Source: Moraxella lacunata (GTDB lineage Bacteria > Pseudomonadota > Gammaproteobacteria > Pseudomonadales > Moraxellaceae). From it: a DNA stretch of 33,507 nucleotides. How positions within the stretch are numbered: position 1 is the first letter of the stretch; each line of letters opens with the position of its first letter. The notes under the pieces were generated by a model. The model was not told the origin of the DNA, did no database searches, and was given only the letters and a program-made list of their open reading frames with translations. Where the stretch lies: the NCBI RefSeq assembly GCF_002027545.1, contig NZ_MXAN01000008.1, positions 55,924 through 89,430 on the forward strand, in the 5' to 3' direction. Positions 17,224 through 24,738 of the stretch are shown here, in pieces. The position numbers were made by a program, and so were the translations under genes.

Positions 17224-17362
17224 GAAATTTTAAAATACTACAAACGCAATGACGTTTGGGTGTAGGGGCGTGCTGTGCACGCCTTGCACGGTACTGTCGT
17301 CAAAGGGTGTGCTCAGCACACCCCTACAAACCCGTGGTAAATATCAAGCTGGTTAGGTGCAA
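17224..17362 (+). repeat. Family C repeat, copy 2 (right of the DUF815 gene)
   Basis: Inverted copy of 15979-16120: AATTTTAAAATACTACAAACG, GTAGGGGCGTGCTGTGCACGCC, CACGGTACTGTCGTCAAAGG, GGTGTGCTCAGCACACCCC, and then CGTGGTAAATATCAAG. Each GTAGGGG and CCCCTAC arm forms its own small palindrome, so the transcript could fold into two hairpins. Confidence 0.8.
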
Positions 17363-17385
17363 TCTGCCTACCAAAAAACCAAAAT

Positions 17386-17411
17386 AAAAAGGCGTATCAT
17401 CACGCCTTTTT
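17386..17411. terminator. Bidirectional terminator between the DUF815 and MBL-fold genes
   Basis: AAAAAGGCGT (17386-17395) pairs with ACGCCTTTTT (17402-17411) over a 6-base loop, giving a T-run in both directions between convergent genes. Confidence 0.88.
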
Positions 17412-17425
17412 TATTGCACAAGCCC

Positions 17426-18232
17426 TTATATTCTTGCCAATGTCATCAGCTCACTGATGTCATAAGTACTCTCATCAATCAAATCAATACCGCAAGACAA
17501 CTCACTAATCCAATCTAAGAACTCATCAAAAGTGGCTCGTCCATCCAACCGCTTGCCATGCTGTGGCACCATTATGTCCACAGGCAACTGACGCACGCTG
17601 TCCGCCCACAGACGGCAGGCTTTGTTGCTTGCCATGTAGCGTTTGTGAAAGCCTGACATGCTGTTGATGTGAGCTTGAAAATTCTCTACCTTAATGCCAG
17701 AATGCCCCACCAATGACGCCCCCATATCGCCCGAGAACAGAATCTGACTGACAGGGTCATAAAACTGAATGTTACCCACCGAATGTAAAAAGTGAGCAGG
17801 GATTGCCATGATTTGGGTGTTGCCCAGTGCATAAACCCCACCTGTATCAAGAATGCCTTCGAGCCGCTCTGACAGACCGTGGTGCAGTCGCCCTTTGGTA
17901 AAGGCAGAATTATAATGGGGTAAAAACCGCTCCCACAACGTCGGAATAAGCAGTTTGGTGTTTTGCAAATGGATGAGCCAACGGGGCATGGACGCCAAAA
18001 TGTCAGGGTCTTGGTGTGAGCCGATGACGTACTTAATGCTCTCCATGTTGGTGTATTTGGTGATTTGCAAGGTCAGTGGCGTAAAGGTCAAATCCCCACC
18101 TGGGTCAATAATTGCCGCTTCTTCGCCATCAATGATTAAAAATTGGTTAGACGGCACGCTTTCATCTTCTTCGGGCATGCTAAACGCAATACATTTGTGA
18201 TGACCATCATCATACAAAACATAAGATTCCAT
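17426..18232 (-). CDS. MBL-fold oxygen-binding diiron protein (ODP)-like
   Basis: A 268-residue metallo-beta-lactamase-fold protein of the flavodiiron/ODP type without the flavodoxin domain. Candidate metal ligands are in the expected order: GSHQDPD (His73, Asp75, Asp77), AHFLH (His147, His150), FSGDMGAS (Asp169) and PQHGKRL (His225). Glu of the flavodiiron HxExD motif is Asp here, as in ODP-type sensors. In spirochaetes ODP binds O2 and reports to chemotaxis; in non-motile relatives of this organism such a role is unlikely, so an O2/NO sensing or reducing function is open. It is monocistronic on the minus strand, with AGGA a few bases before the ATG and a strong terminator after. Family call is good; function is inferred. 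Confidence 0.85.
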   Translation of the reverse strand: MESYVLYDDGHHKCIAFSMPEEDESVPSNQFLIIDGEEAAIIDPGGDLTFTPLTLQITKYTNMESIKYVIGSHQDPDILASMPRWLIHLQNTKLLIPTLWERFLPHYNSAFTKGRLHHGLSERLEGILDTGGVYALGNTQIMAIPAHFLHSVGNIQFYDPVSQILFSGDMGASLVGHSGIKVENFQAHINSMSGFHKRYMASNKACRLWADSVRQLPVDIMVPQHGKRLDGRATFDEFLDWISELSCGIDLIDESTYDISELMTLARI

Positions 18233-18331
18233 AACAATTTCCTAAATAACACCTAAAAATACACACCATAAAGTTTTTATGGGATTTAAGCATTATACGC
18301 TGATTTGATTAAAAATACCAAAAGTTTTTAT

Positions 18332-18600
18332 TAGGGCGTGCCCACCATTGATAACATTTTTATAAAATTAAGATGAAAACTTGACAATTTCAATCAATTT
18401 TTGCATGAAAAATGGCTATCCGGCCACTTAATTTAAAAAAATTAAGTGAAAATCTTAAAATTTACCTGATTAAGTGGTCGGATTGTTTTTCTGCGTCAAA
18501 AACTTGTCTGATAGAATAACTATCAACCTGCGTTTTTTCCTTGAAAAACGTGCGATTTTTCTCATTTTTCATTGCAAATACCAAAGGCAGGCACGCCCTA
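18332..18600 (-). mobile_element. Family A MITE, complete copy (269 bp)
   Basis: Bounded by TAGGGCGTGCCCACCATTG and CAAAGGCAGGCACGCCCTA, with TA at both ends. It is homologous in reverse orientation to 22414-22680. The termini match each other over about 20 bases with a few mismatches. The inner CCGGCCACTTAAT...ATTAAGTGGTCGG module is at 18420-18481. It has no open frame of note and no transposase, so it would need one in trans. It lies in the 530-base gap between the MBL-fold gene and tsaB; the rest of the gap is promoter region. Confidence 0.88.
18420..18481. repeat. Nested inverted-repeat module inside the family A MITE (copy 1)
   Basis: Arms CCGGCCACTTAAT and ATTAAGTGGTCGG (one mismatch) enclose a 36-base A/T-rich centre. 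The same module at 22533-22593 has perfect 13-bp arms. Confidence 0.8.
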
Positions 18601-18724
18601 AATTTATTTGTCATAAAACCACCCCGTCCAACAAAAATAAAATTTCTTAATTATTACTCTCTTGTAAATAATGTTATCAATGCCCCCGACCGCTTTTAAA
18701 ACCCTAAAATTTACAAGTATTTTG

Positions 18725-18733
18725 TGGTATGAT
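18725..18733 (+). promoter_or_regulatory. Extended -10 promoter of tsaB
   Basis: TGGTATGAT (TG-N-TATGAT) ends 31 bases before the tsaB ATG at 18765. No -35 is evident. The in-frame ATG at 18729 lies within this box and so is unlikely to be the start. Confidence 0.55.
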
Positions 18734-18764
18734 AAGCGTTTTTTATTTCGTCCGCACGCATTCT

Positions 18765-19451
18765 ATGACTGCCTTATCGCCCAGCCCATCTGACATTCTT
18801 ATCGCCTTTGACACCATTTTTGAGCAATGCTCTATCGCCATTTTACAAAATGACACCATTATCTATACCGAGACCGTAGCGGGTGGACGTGGGCAAACGG
18901 AGATTATTTTGCCCATGCTGGATAAGGCACTACATACGGCAGGCGTGGATATTAAGGATGTCAAAGCATGGGCGTTTAACCGTGGACCGGGGGCGTTTAG
19001 CGGTATTCGTATCAACACCGCCTTAGCCCAAGCCTTATCTGTCGCCAATGACGCACCGTGTATCGGCATATCTAGCCTACACGCCTTGGCATTTATGGCG
19101 TGTGAACAAACAAGCATGGCGGACGGCACAACGATAACTGCCGTGATAGACGCTCGCCAAAACCAAGTCTATGCAGGGGATTTTGTGGTGCAAAACGCCT
19201 TGCCCATTGCCCAAAACGAATATCTGCTGGATTATGATAAGCGTGTAGAGACCGACATCATCGTGGGGGACGGGGTGGATTTGGTGGCAACAGATGCCAA
19301 AAAATTACGTCTAAATCCCAGTGCCGAGCATATCGCCCGCCTTGCCTATCCGCTATTTTTAAAGGGCGAGACGGTAACGGCAGAAAACGCCTTGCCTGTG
19401 TATCTTAGAAATAACGCTTGGAAAACCTTGGCAGAACAAGGTAAGAAATGA
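18765..19451 (+). CDS. tsaB: tRNA threonylcarbamoyladenosine biosynthesis protein TsaB
   Basis: A 228-residue ASKHA-fold protein (E. coli TsaB 231). It is the partner of TsaD in making t6A at position 37 of ANN-decoding tRNAs. The family motifs are FDTIFEQCSIAI (N-terminal phosphate-loop-like), GRGQTEIILPMLDKAL, NRGPGAFSGIRI (about 72-82), and AVIDARQNQVYAGDF. It lacks the metal-binding histidines of TsaD, as expected. ATG at 18765 was chosen over 18729 because it gives the normal N-terminus and clears the promoter box. A GGCGTAA...TTACGCC hairpin follows the gene. Confidence 0.95.
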   Translation: MTALSPSPSDILIAFDTIFEQCSIAILQNDTIIYTETVAGGRGQTEIILPMLDKALHTAGVDIKDVKAWAFNRGPGAFSGIRINTALAQALSVANDAPCIGISSLHALAFMACEQTSMADGTTITAVIDARQNQVYAGDFVVQNALPIAQNEYLLDYDKRVETDIIVGDGVDLVATDAKKLRLNPSAEHIARLAYPLFLKGETVTAENALPVYLRNNAWKTLAEQGKK

Positions 19452-19458
19452 TTATTAT

Positions 19459-19483
19459 GGCGTAAGTATGTTACGCCCTATTT
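19459..19483 (+). terminator. Hairpin after tsaB
   Basis: GGCGTAA (19459-19465) pairs with TTACGCC (19471-19477) and is followed by CTATTT, a weak T-tract. It may terminate or only attenuate transcription toward the next genes. Confidence 0.5.
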
Positions 19484-19536
19484 AAATTGTCAAAACCACA
19501 CAAAACACCAAACCATGCGTGACAAACGCCAATATC

Positions 19537-20079
19537 ATGAAAAAACAAACCACTGATGAAACCAATTTAAACGACCATGCTTTTATTATTGTCATGGCAG
19601 AATATGGCAAGGCTTTTTTATGGGGACAGCAAGAATTAAAAGACAAGTTCATTGGCGAATGTTGCGTGAGTTATTTTCCCAACATGACCGACCAACCCAG
19701 CCCCATACCCGATGAATTATGGCAACAATTTTGTGATTGGCATGTACAATTTGAATATGTATGGTTTGATTATAATGATGCTAATCTGGCTTTTAGAGAT
19801 TTTGATAGAACCAAGCCAATTTCATTTGATTGGCTTGAATTTCACAGAATGGGCATTTCGTTAGCCAAACAATTAAAATCCATATTAAATGACAACGTTA
19901 GGGTTATTTATGAAATACCAGCAGAAGACTTTACAACCAAAGAGTTTTTTAGAATAGAAATTTTAAAAAATGGTGAAATCGTGCGTCTGATTTTGGATAA
20001 AAAATCCAATCAGTGGAAATATGATTATTCTAATCCAACATCATTAGCTAAATTTAATCAATCTCAATTACAACCCTAA
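19537..20079 (+). CDS. Hypothetical protein between tsaB and uppP
   Basis: A 180-residue soluble protein from ATG 19537; a GTG at 19519 would add six residues. I do not recognise a family. It is rich in aromatic residues and acidic (WQQFCDWHVQFEYVWFDYND, then DFDRTKPISFDWLEFHRMG), with an Arg/Lys-rich C-terminal strand-like part. There is no signal peptide, membrane helix or cysteine cluster. Its A/T content is higher than its neighbours', as for the rsmJ gene further on. It ends 15 bases before the uppP start and may be co-transcribed with it. The size and composition resemble small cytoplasmic immunity-type or stress proteins, but nothing in the sequence proves that. Confidence 0.7.
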   Translation: MKKQTTDETNLNDHAFIIVMAEYGKAFLWGQQELKDKFIGECCVSYFPNMTDQPSPIPDELWQQFCDWHVQFEYVWFDYNDANLAFRDFDRTKPISFDWLEFHRMGISLAKQLKSILNDNVRVIYEIPAEDFTTKEFFRIEILKNGEIVRLILDKKSNQWKYDYSNPTSLAKFNQSQLQP

Positions 20080-20093
20080 GCAAGAGTAATATT

Positions 20094-20936
20094 TTGGACA
20101 TTTTATTAGTTATCAAAGCCTTTATCATGGGCATTGTCGAAGGCATTACCGAGTTTTTGCCGATTTCTAGTACAGGCTATATGATTTTGTCGGCAGACAT
20201 CATGAATTTTTGGGACAAGGACAAGCGGGATTTGTTCATTGTTTTTGTTCAGCTTGGGGCGATTTTGGCGGTTATTTATGACTATTGGGGCAGGCTGTGG
20301 ACGGCATTTATGGGGCTACTGACTGGCAAGGCGGACGGCATGACCAACCCCCGTGGGCTGGGTATCTCGCTCATCATCGCCACCATTCCTGTCATGATTG
20401 TCGGCTTTACGCTCAAAGACTTTATCACAGGCACGCTGTTTCACCCGCTTGTCGTGGCAACCATGCTCATCATCGGGGCATTGCTCATCATTTATGTGGA
20501 AAAGCACCCACGCCCCATTAAGGCACAAGAAGCTGAACATATTGACTTTAAAATGGCGTTAAAAATCGGACTGGCTCAATGCCTTGCCCTGATTCCTGGT
20601 ACCAGTCGCTCTGGCTCTACCATTATTGGGGCGTTGTGGTTTGGGGCATCTCGCAAATCCGCTACTGAATTTTCGTTCTTTTTGGGTATTCCTGTCATTG
20701 TCGGGGCAGGGCTTTTGGAGCTTATTGAGAAAAAAGACGTGCTGCAAACAGGGGAAGATTGGGCGATTTTGGGTGTGGGAACGGCGGTGTCTTTTGTCGT
20801 TGCCCTGCTATGTATTCGTTTGCTTGTGGCTTGGGTGTCAAAACGGAATTTTATGATTTTTGCCTATTTGCGGATTATCACAGGCATGATTGTGTTATCG
20901 GCGTATTTTGTGTTTGGTTATCAGATTAAAGGGTAA
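20094..20936 (+). CDS. uppP: Undecaprenyl-diphosphatase UppP (BacA)
   Basis: A 280-residue polytopic membrane enzyme that dephosphorylates undecaprenyl pyrophosphate to recycle the lipid carrier for peptidoglycan; overexpression gives bacitracin resistance. The catalytic ExxxE motif is EGITE (Glu16, Glu20), followed by FLPISSTG. The second motif is PGTSRSGST (168-176, with Ser171/Arg172). The residue at the position of E. coli His30, normally SSTGH, is Tyr29 here (SSTGY). The start codon is TTG at 20094, with no ATG before the first motif. About eight hydrophobic segments are visible. The family is certain; whether Tyr29 changes catalysis is unknown. Confidence 0.95.
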   Translation: MDILLVIKAFIMGIVEGITEFLPISSTGYMILSADIMNFWDKDKRDLFIVFVQLGAILAVIYDYWGRLWTAFMGLLTGKADGMTNPRGLGISLIIATIPVMIVGFTLKDFITGTLFHPLVVATMLIIGALLIIYVEKHPRPIKAQEAEHIDFKMALKIGLAQCLALIPGTSRSGSTIIGALWFGASRKSATEFSFFLGIPVIVGAGLLELIEKKDVLQTGEDWAILGVGTAVSFVVALLCIRLLVAWVSKRNFMIFAYLRIITGMIVLSAYFVFGYQIKG

Positions 20937-21059
20937 TATTTTATCAAATTTAATATATTAAAATGACATTTGATTTTTATTTAAAATCAATCTAGTACAC
21001 ATACCATTTATGGAAATTAACCCCAATTTGCACCCATTCTACCTTTTGAAAAATACCTT

Positions 21060-21089
21060 TTGTAGGGGTGTGCTATGCACGCCCCTACG
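21060..21089. repeat. Family C-type hairpin (core only)
   Basis: GTAGGGGTGTGC-TAT-GCACGCCCCTAC is a near-perfect 12-bp stem (one G-T pair) and matches the inner arms of family C. The 210-base gap before rsmJ holds nothing else I can support. Confidence 0.7.
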
Positions 21090-21146
21090 GTGGTGCATTT
21101 TGAAGTTAAACAAGTATAGAAATATCTATTTAAAAAAGGCAATATT

Positions 21147-21950
21147 TTGACTATCAACATCATCGGCACCGAACAAGAAAAAGCATTATTTGATATATTA
21201 GACGTTATCAATAAAAATCATAATTTGTCTTTAAATTTATCTTTTTATGCTTTATCAAAACTAAGTGATAAATTTATCTCATCGTTTGCCAATGACAATG
21301 CTAATACACCCCTAATCGCTATTATAAAAAATACCCCAACCTTAATTAAAATTGACAACAATGCTATTATAAAATCATCATTAAATTGGCAAGCCCTAAC
21401 CAAACGTATCGTAACCGCAGGGCGAAAGTCTGAGCTGATATTACAAGCAAGCAAATTAACGCCTGATATGAGCGTGATAGACGGTACAGCAGGCTTTGGG
21501 CAGGATGGATTGATATTGGCAAGTACAGGGGCGAATGTGTTAATGATAGAGCAAAATCCTATCGTGGCAATGCTGTTATTATTTGAGCATCAAATGATGA
21601 ACGCCAATCCAAATTGGCAAAAGCTGTTAAGCCGAATTGCAATTTATCATGGTAATTTTTTGAATACCGACTTTATGGCAACATTGCCAAAAGTGGATAT
21701 GATTTATCTTGACCCCATGTTTCCGTCTGATAGCTATTCGGCAAAGGTGGGTAAAACCATGCAAGTATTACATGACTTAGCAAATCCGCCAAGCGATGAT
21801 GATGAAAGACTGTTTTTGGATATTGCCAATGTTCAATTAAAAGGCAATGGCAAAATCATTGTCAAACGCTCCTTATCCGCTCCCCATTTGGCAAATAAAA
21901 CGCCCGTGCAAAGTGTGGCAAATGACGCAATACGGTTTGATAGATATTGA
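21147..21950 (+). CDS. rsmJ: 16S rRNA (guanine1516-N2)-methyltransferase RsmJ
   Basis: A 267-residue class I SAM-dependent methyltransferase. The SAM-binding motif is IDGTAGFGQDG (111-121). The catalytic DPMFP motif is at 189-193 (LDPMFPSDSYSAKVGKTMQV), a form specific to the RsmJ family, and VKRSLSAPHLANKTP is the family's C-terminal VKRP..A.PL element. It modifies G1516 of 16S rRNA in E. coli. The start is TTG at 21147; no ATG gives the full domain. It is A/T-rich compared with the housekeeping genes nearby. The next small gene follows after 22 bases. Confidence 0.9.
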   Translation: MTINIIGTEQEKALFDILDVINKNHNLSLNLSFYALSKLSDKFISSFANDNANTPLIAIIKNTPTLIKIDNNAIIKSSLNWQALTKRIVTAGRKSELILQASKLTPDMSVIDGTAGFGQDGLILASTGANVLMIEQNPIVAMLLLFEHQMMNANPNWQKLLSRIAIYHGNFLNTDFMATLPKVDMIYLDPMFPSDSYSAKVGKTMQVLHDLANPPSDDDERLFLDIANVQLKGNGKIIVKRSLSAPHLANKTPVQSVANDAIRFDRY

Positions 21951-21972
21951 TTCATATTGATATGGGTAAACT

Positions 21973-22221
21973 ATGAAAATAGAATATATTCTGCTTGGGT
22001 TATTATTACTTAGCTTTGTGAATGATATTTTTCAAAAACGCAAATATCAAAAACTTTGGCAAGCGGTAGATAAAACCAAATACATTAACCGCTATTTGGA
22101 CATTCTTGCCCAAACCAAAGACCAAACCCAAGCAGTAAAACAATTACGCCAAGAATTTAATGAATTGGGATTATTGCAAGCGGTGGAAATCAGTCAGCTT
22201 GCCCATCAGGATAAGTCTTAG
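21973..22221 (+). CDS. Small membrane-anchored hypothetical protein
   Basis: An 82-residue protein with one N-terminal hydrophobic helix (IEYILLGLLLLSFV, about 3-16), then a charged, probably helical cytoplasmic tail (KYQKLWQAVDKTKYINRYLD onward). No family was recognised. It is 22 bases downstream of rsmJ on the same strand, so probably co-transcribed. The ATG is preceded by GGGTAAACT, a weak ribosome-binding context. Confidence 0.65.
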   Translation: MKIEYILLGLLLLSFVNDIFQKRKYQKLWQAVDKTKYINRYLDILAQTKDQTQAVKQLRQEFNELGLLQAVEISQLAHQDKS

Positions 22222-22300
22222 GTTTTGGGTGGGGTATTTTTTTCATATTAACCCACCCAACTCCCAATCAACCATCTCTTAGCGACCAGAGTGTTTTTCA

Positions 22301-22363
22301 CAGGGTGTGCTCAGCACACCCCTGCAAACCCGTGGTAAATATCAAGTTGGTTGGGTGTGTAAT
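22301..22363 (-). repeat. Family C repeat, partial copy
   Basis: GGGTGTGCTCAGCACACCCC, then CAAACCCGTGGTAAATATCAAG and TTGGTTGGGTGTGTAATC. This is the right half of the element at 17224-17362, in the same direction. The left half is missing. Confidence 0.75.
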
Positions 22364-22413
22364 CAAAAATGTATTATCAAACCAATCGCAAGTTTATTGA
22401 TAACGCCGTTAAC

Positions 22414-22680
22414 TAGGGCGTGTTGAACTTTGGTATTTGCAATGAAAAATGAGAAAAATCGCATGTTTTTCAAGGAAAAAGTGAAGTTTGATAGTTATTC
22501 TATCAAACGAGCTTTTGACGATGAAAAACAATCCGACCACTTAATCAGGTAAATTTTAAGATTTTCACTTAACTTTTTAAATTAAGTGGTCGGATAGCCA
22601 TTTTTTCATGCAAAAATTGATAAAAGCGTTAAATTTTCATCTTATTTTATAAAAATGTTATCAATGGTAGGCACGCCCTA
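22414..22680 (+). mobile_element. Family A MITE, complete copy (267 bp)
   Basis: Runs from TAGGGCGTGTTGAACTTTG to ATGGTAGGCACGCCCTA, with TA at each end (22414-22415 and 22679-22680). The first 91 bases are identical to the copy that begins at 33417, which suggests recent movement. It contains a 9-bp-stem hairpin GTTTGATAG-TTATT-CTATCAAAC at 22486-22508 and the nested inverted-repeat module at 22533-22593. There is no coding capacity. With the family C fragment it accounts for most of the 646-base gap before purD; 22681-22820 is A/T-rich with no gene. Confidence 0.9.
22533..22593. repeat. Nested inverted-repeat module inside the family A MITE (copy 2)
   Basis: Perfect 13-bp arms CCGACCACTTAAT and ATTAAGTGGTCGG around a 35-base centre. 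AT or AAT borders it on both sides. The window-edge copy at 1-112 lacks this module. Confidence 0.85.
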
Positions 22681-22826
22681 TTAGCTTATGATGAATAAAA
22701 TTACTCTATTTACACCCATCTTTTCTTTGTTGGGATTTTTATGAGCATTATCTTATTTTTTTCGCCACAAATCAAAAGAAAATCCATAGAACAGCCAAAA
22801 ACCCCCAAGATTTTTTGGCTAAAATT

Positions 22827-22835
22827 TGCTACAAT
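22827..22835 (+). promoter_or_regulatory. Extended -10 promoter of purD
   Basis: TGCTACAAT, identical to the box at 1577-1585, 33 bases before the purD ATG. AAGGA at 22858-22862 is the ribosome binding site. No PurR-like palindrome was noticed. Confidence 0.65.
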
Positions 22836-22867
22836 AAGGGCATTTACCCCAACCCATAAGGACTGCT

Positions 22868-24139
22868 ATGAAAATTTTAGTTACAGGTACAGGCGGACGT
22901 GAGCACGCCTTAGCGTGGGCGTGTGCCAAAGATGACAGAGTACAGACCGTCTATGTCGCTCGTGGCAATGCAGGTACAGCCACCGAACCCAAGCTCCAAA
23001 ACGTGGATTTGGACATCACCGACCACCCTGCCGTAATTGAGTTTTGTCAATCTCACGACATCGCTTTTGTGCTTGTGGGGGCGGAAGCTCCGCTTGTGGC
23101 GGGCATTGTGGACGATTTGGAGCGTGCTGGCGTGCGTGCGTGGGGCTGTTCTAAATACTGCTCACAGCTAGAAGGTTCTAAGGCATTTGCCAAAGATTTT
23201 ATGAAAAAAGTCGGCATTCCCACCGCCTTTTATGAAGTCTTTACCGATGTAGAGTCGGCAAAAGACTTTGTCCGCTCCAAGGGTACGCCCATTGTCATCA
23301 AGGCGGACGGCTTGGCGGCAGGTAAGGGCGTGATTGTGGCGATGGACGAGTCCGAAGCCTTTGTTGCCATTGATGATATGCTCTCGGGCAATAAATTTGG
23401 GCAGGCAGGGAGTCGTGTCGTCATCGAGGAGTTTTTGGCAGGCGAAGAAGCGTCCTTTATCTGTATGATTGACGGCAATAACATTTTGCCCATGGCGACC
23501 AGTCAAGATCACAAACGCATTTTTGAAGGCGACAAAGGGGCGAACACAGGCGGTATGGGGGCGTACAGCCCTGCCCCTGTGGTAACGGCTGATGTGCATA
23601 ATAAAGTGATTGAGCGTGTTATCCGCCCTGTCGTGGACGAGATGAAAGTAAATGGCACACCTTATAAGGGCTTTTTGTACGCAGGGCTGATGATAAATGG
23701 CGCAGGCGACCCTTATGTGATTGAGTTTAACTGTCGATTTGGCGACCCTGAGACTCAGCCGATTATGATGCGATTAAAGTCGTCTTTGGTTGAGCTGATT
23801 TTGGCAGGGCTAGACGGCAAGTTGCCCGCCAGTGCAGAATGGACGGACAAAGTGGCGTTAGGCATTGTCTTGGCAAGTCGTGGTTATCCTGAAAGCTCAT
23901 CATCAGGCGATGTGATTACAGGCTTGCCAGAGTCGCAGGACGACCTAAAAGTATTCCACGCAGGCACAAAAGAGCAAAACGGGCAAATCCTAACCAATGG
24001 CGGACGAGTGTTGTGTGTTACCGTACTCGGGGCGAGCGTTGCCGAAGCCCAAGCCCGTGCCTTGGCAAGCTGTGGTACGATTGCCTTTGACGGCATACAG
24101 TACCGCCGTGATATTGGCTGGCGTGCGATTGGGCGTTAG
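22868..24139 (+). CDS. purD: Phosphoribosylamine-glycine ligase (GAR synthetase)
   Basis: A 423-residue ATP-grasp enzyme joining glycine to phosphoribosylamine, the second step of de novo purine synthesis. The N-terminal dinucleotide-like motif is VTGTGGREHALAW (5-17). The ATP-grasp parts KADGLAAGKGV and VVIEEFLAGEEASF are followed by DHKRIFEGDKG and TGGMGAYSPAP. The metal-binding EFNCRFGDPE lies near 288-297. The length equals the E. coli enzyme (429) within a few residues. It is alone rather than next to purH, with its own promoter and a strong terminator. Confidence 0.98.
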   Translation: MKILVTGTGGREHALAWACAKDDRVQTVYVARGNAGTATEPKLQNVDLDITDHPAVIEFCQSHDIAFVLVGAEAPLVAGIVDDLERAGVRAWGCSKYCSQLEGSKAFAKDFMKKVGIPTAFYEVFTDVESAKDFVRSKGTPIVIKADGLAAGKGVIVAMDESEAFVAIDDMLSGNKFGQAGSRVVIEEFLAGEEASFICMIDGNNILPMATSQDHKRIFEGDKGANTGGMGAYSPAPVVTADVHNKVIERVIRPVVDEMKVNGTPYKGFLYAGLMINGAGDPYVIEFNCRFGDPETQPIMMRLKSSLVELILAGLDGKLPASAEWTDKVALGIVLASRGYPESSSSGDVITGLPESQDDLKVFHAGTKEQNGQILTNGGRVLCVTVLGASVAEAQARALASCGTIAFDGIQYRRDIGWRAIGR

Positions 24140-24152
24140 TTTTTATCTGAAT

Positions 24153-24190
24153 ATAAAGCCAAATGCAGTCGTGTTTGGCTTTATTTTTTT
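24153..24190 (+). terminator. Rho-independent terminator after purD
   Basis: ATAAAGCCAAA and TTTGGCTTTAT form an 11-bp stem, followed by a run of seven T. Confidence 0.92.
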
Positions 24191-24312
24191 ATAAAATAAT
24201 GAACATTTCTTATAAAACCTGCCCCACACCTTGACCTGATGACGTGATGATGATTAAATAACCATTCTAGCCAAGTATATCAAGCGACACCCCATATAAG
24301 GACATAATAACA

Positions 24313-24738
24313 ATGAAATCCCCCTATCTCACCAAATCCCCAACTTTTTGGCTCGGTATGCTCGCCACCGTCTGTATCGTCATCGGTGTGCGTGAGCTTG
24401 CCTTAGTCGTTTGCACCGCTTTGGGAATGCCGACCGCCACCAACATTGTCGGCTTGGTGTCGCTCTTTGCTGTGCTTATGAGCGTGCGTCTCATTAAGGG
24501 CGGTCTACCAAATTGGCTGTCGTCATCGGCAAGCGTGCTACTCGTGGATAGTGGATTTGCATTTTTGCCTGTGTCGGCAGGGGCAGGGATTTTGCTGTTT
24601 GGACTGGGGGCGGATTTACTTGCCGTGTCGGCGGTCATCGTGCTGAGTACCGTGATACCGCTTTGGGCATTTGCCAAATTGTCCCAAAACTGGCTAAAAA
24701 GCACGGACGATAAAGGAGAAAATCATGCCAACCCTTGA
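24313..24738 (+). CDS. CidA/LrgA-like membrane protein
   Basis: A 141-residue protein with four hydrophobic segments, the topology of the CidA/LrgA family. The SGFAFLPVSAGAGILLFG stretch corresponds to the family's LLFVPAGVG segment. The family is described as holin/antiholin-like, or as small-metabolite transporters in some organisms. Sequence identity to classical LrgA looks low, so the assignment leans on its overlap with an LrgB gene (14-base overlap, with AAAGGAG at 24712-24718 before the lrgB start). AAGGAC lies about ten bases before this ATG. Confidence 0.75.
   Translation: MKSPYLTKSPTFWLGMLATVCIVIGVRELALVVCTALGMPTATNIVGLVSLFAVLMSVRLIKGGLPNWLSSSASVLLVDSGFAFLPVSAGAGILLFGLGADLLAVSAVIVLSTVIPLWAFAKLSQNWLKSTDDKGENHANP

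Noticed and set aside
15979..17362. CRISPR-like array, because of repeated GTAGGGG units
   Set aside because: Only dispersed inverted copies with no regular spacers; no cas gene is present.
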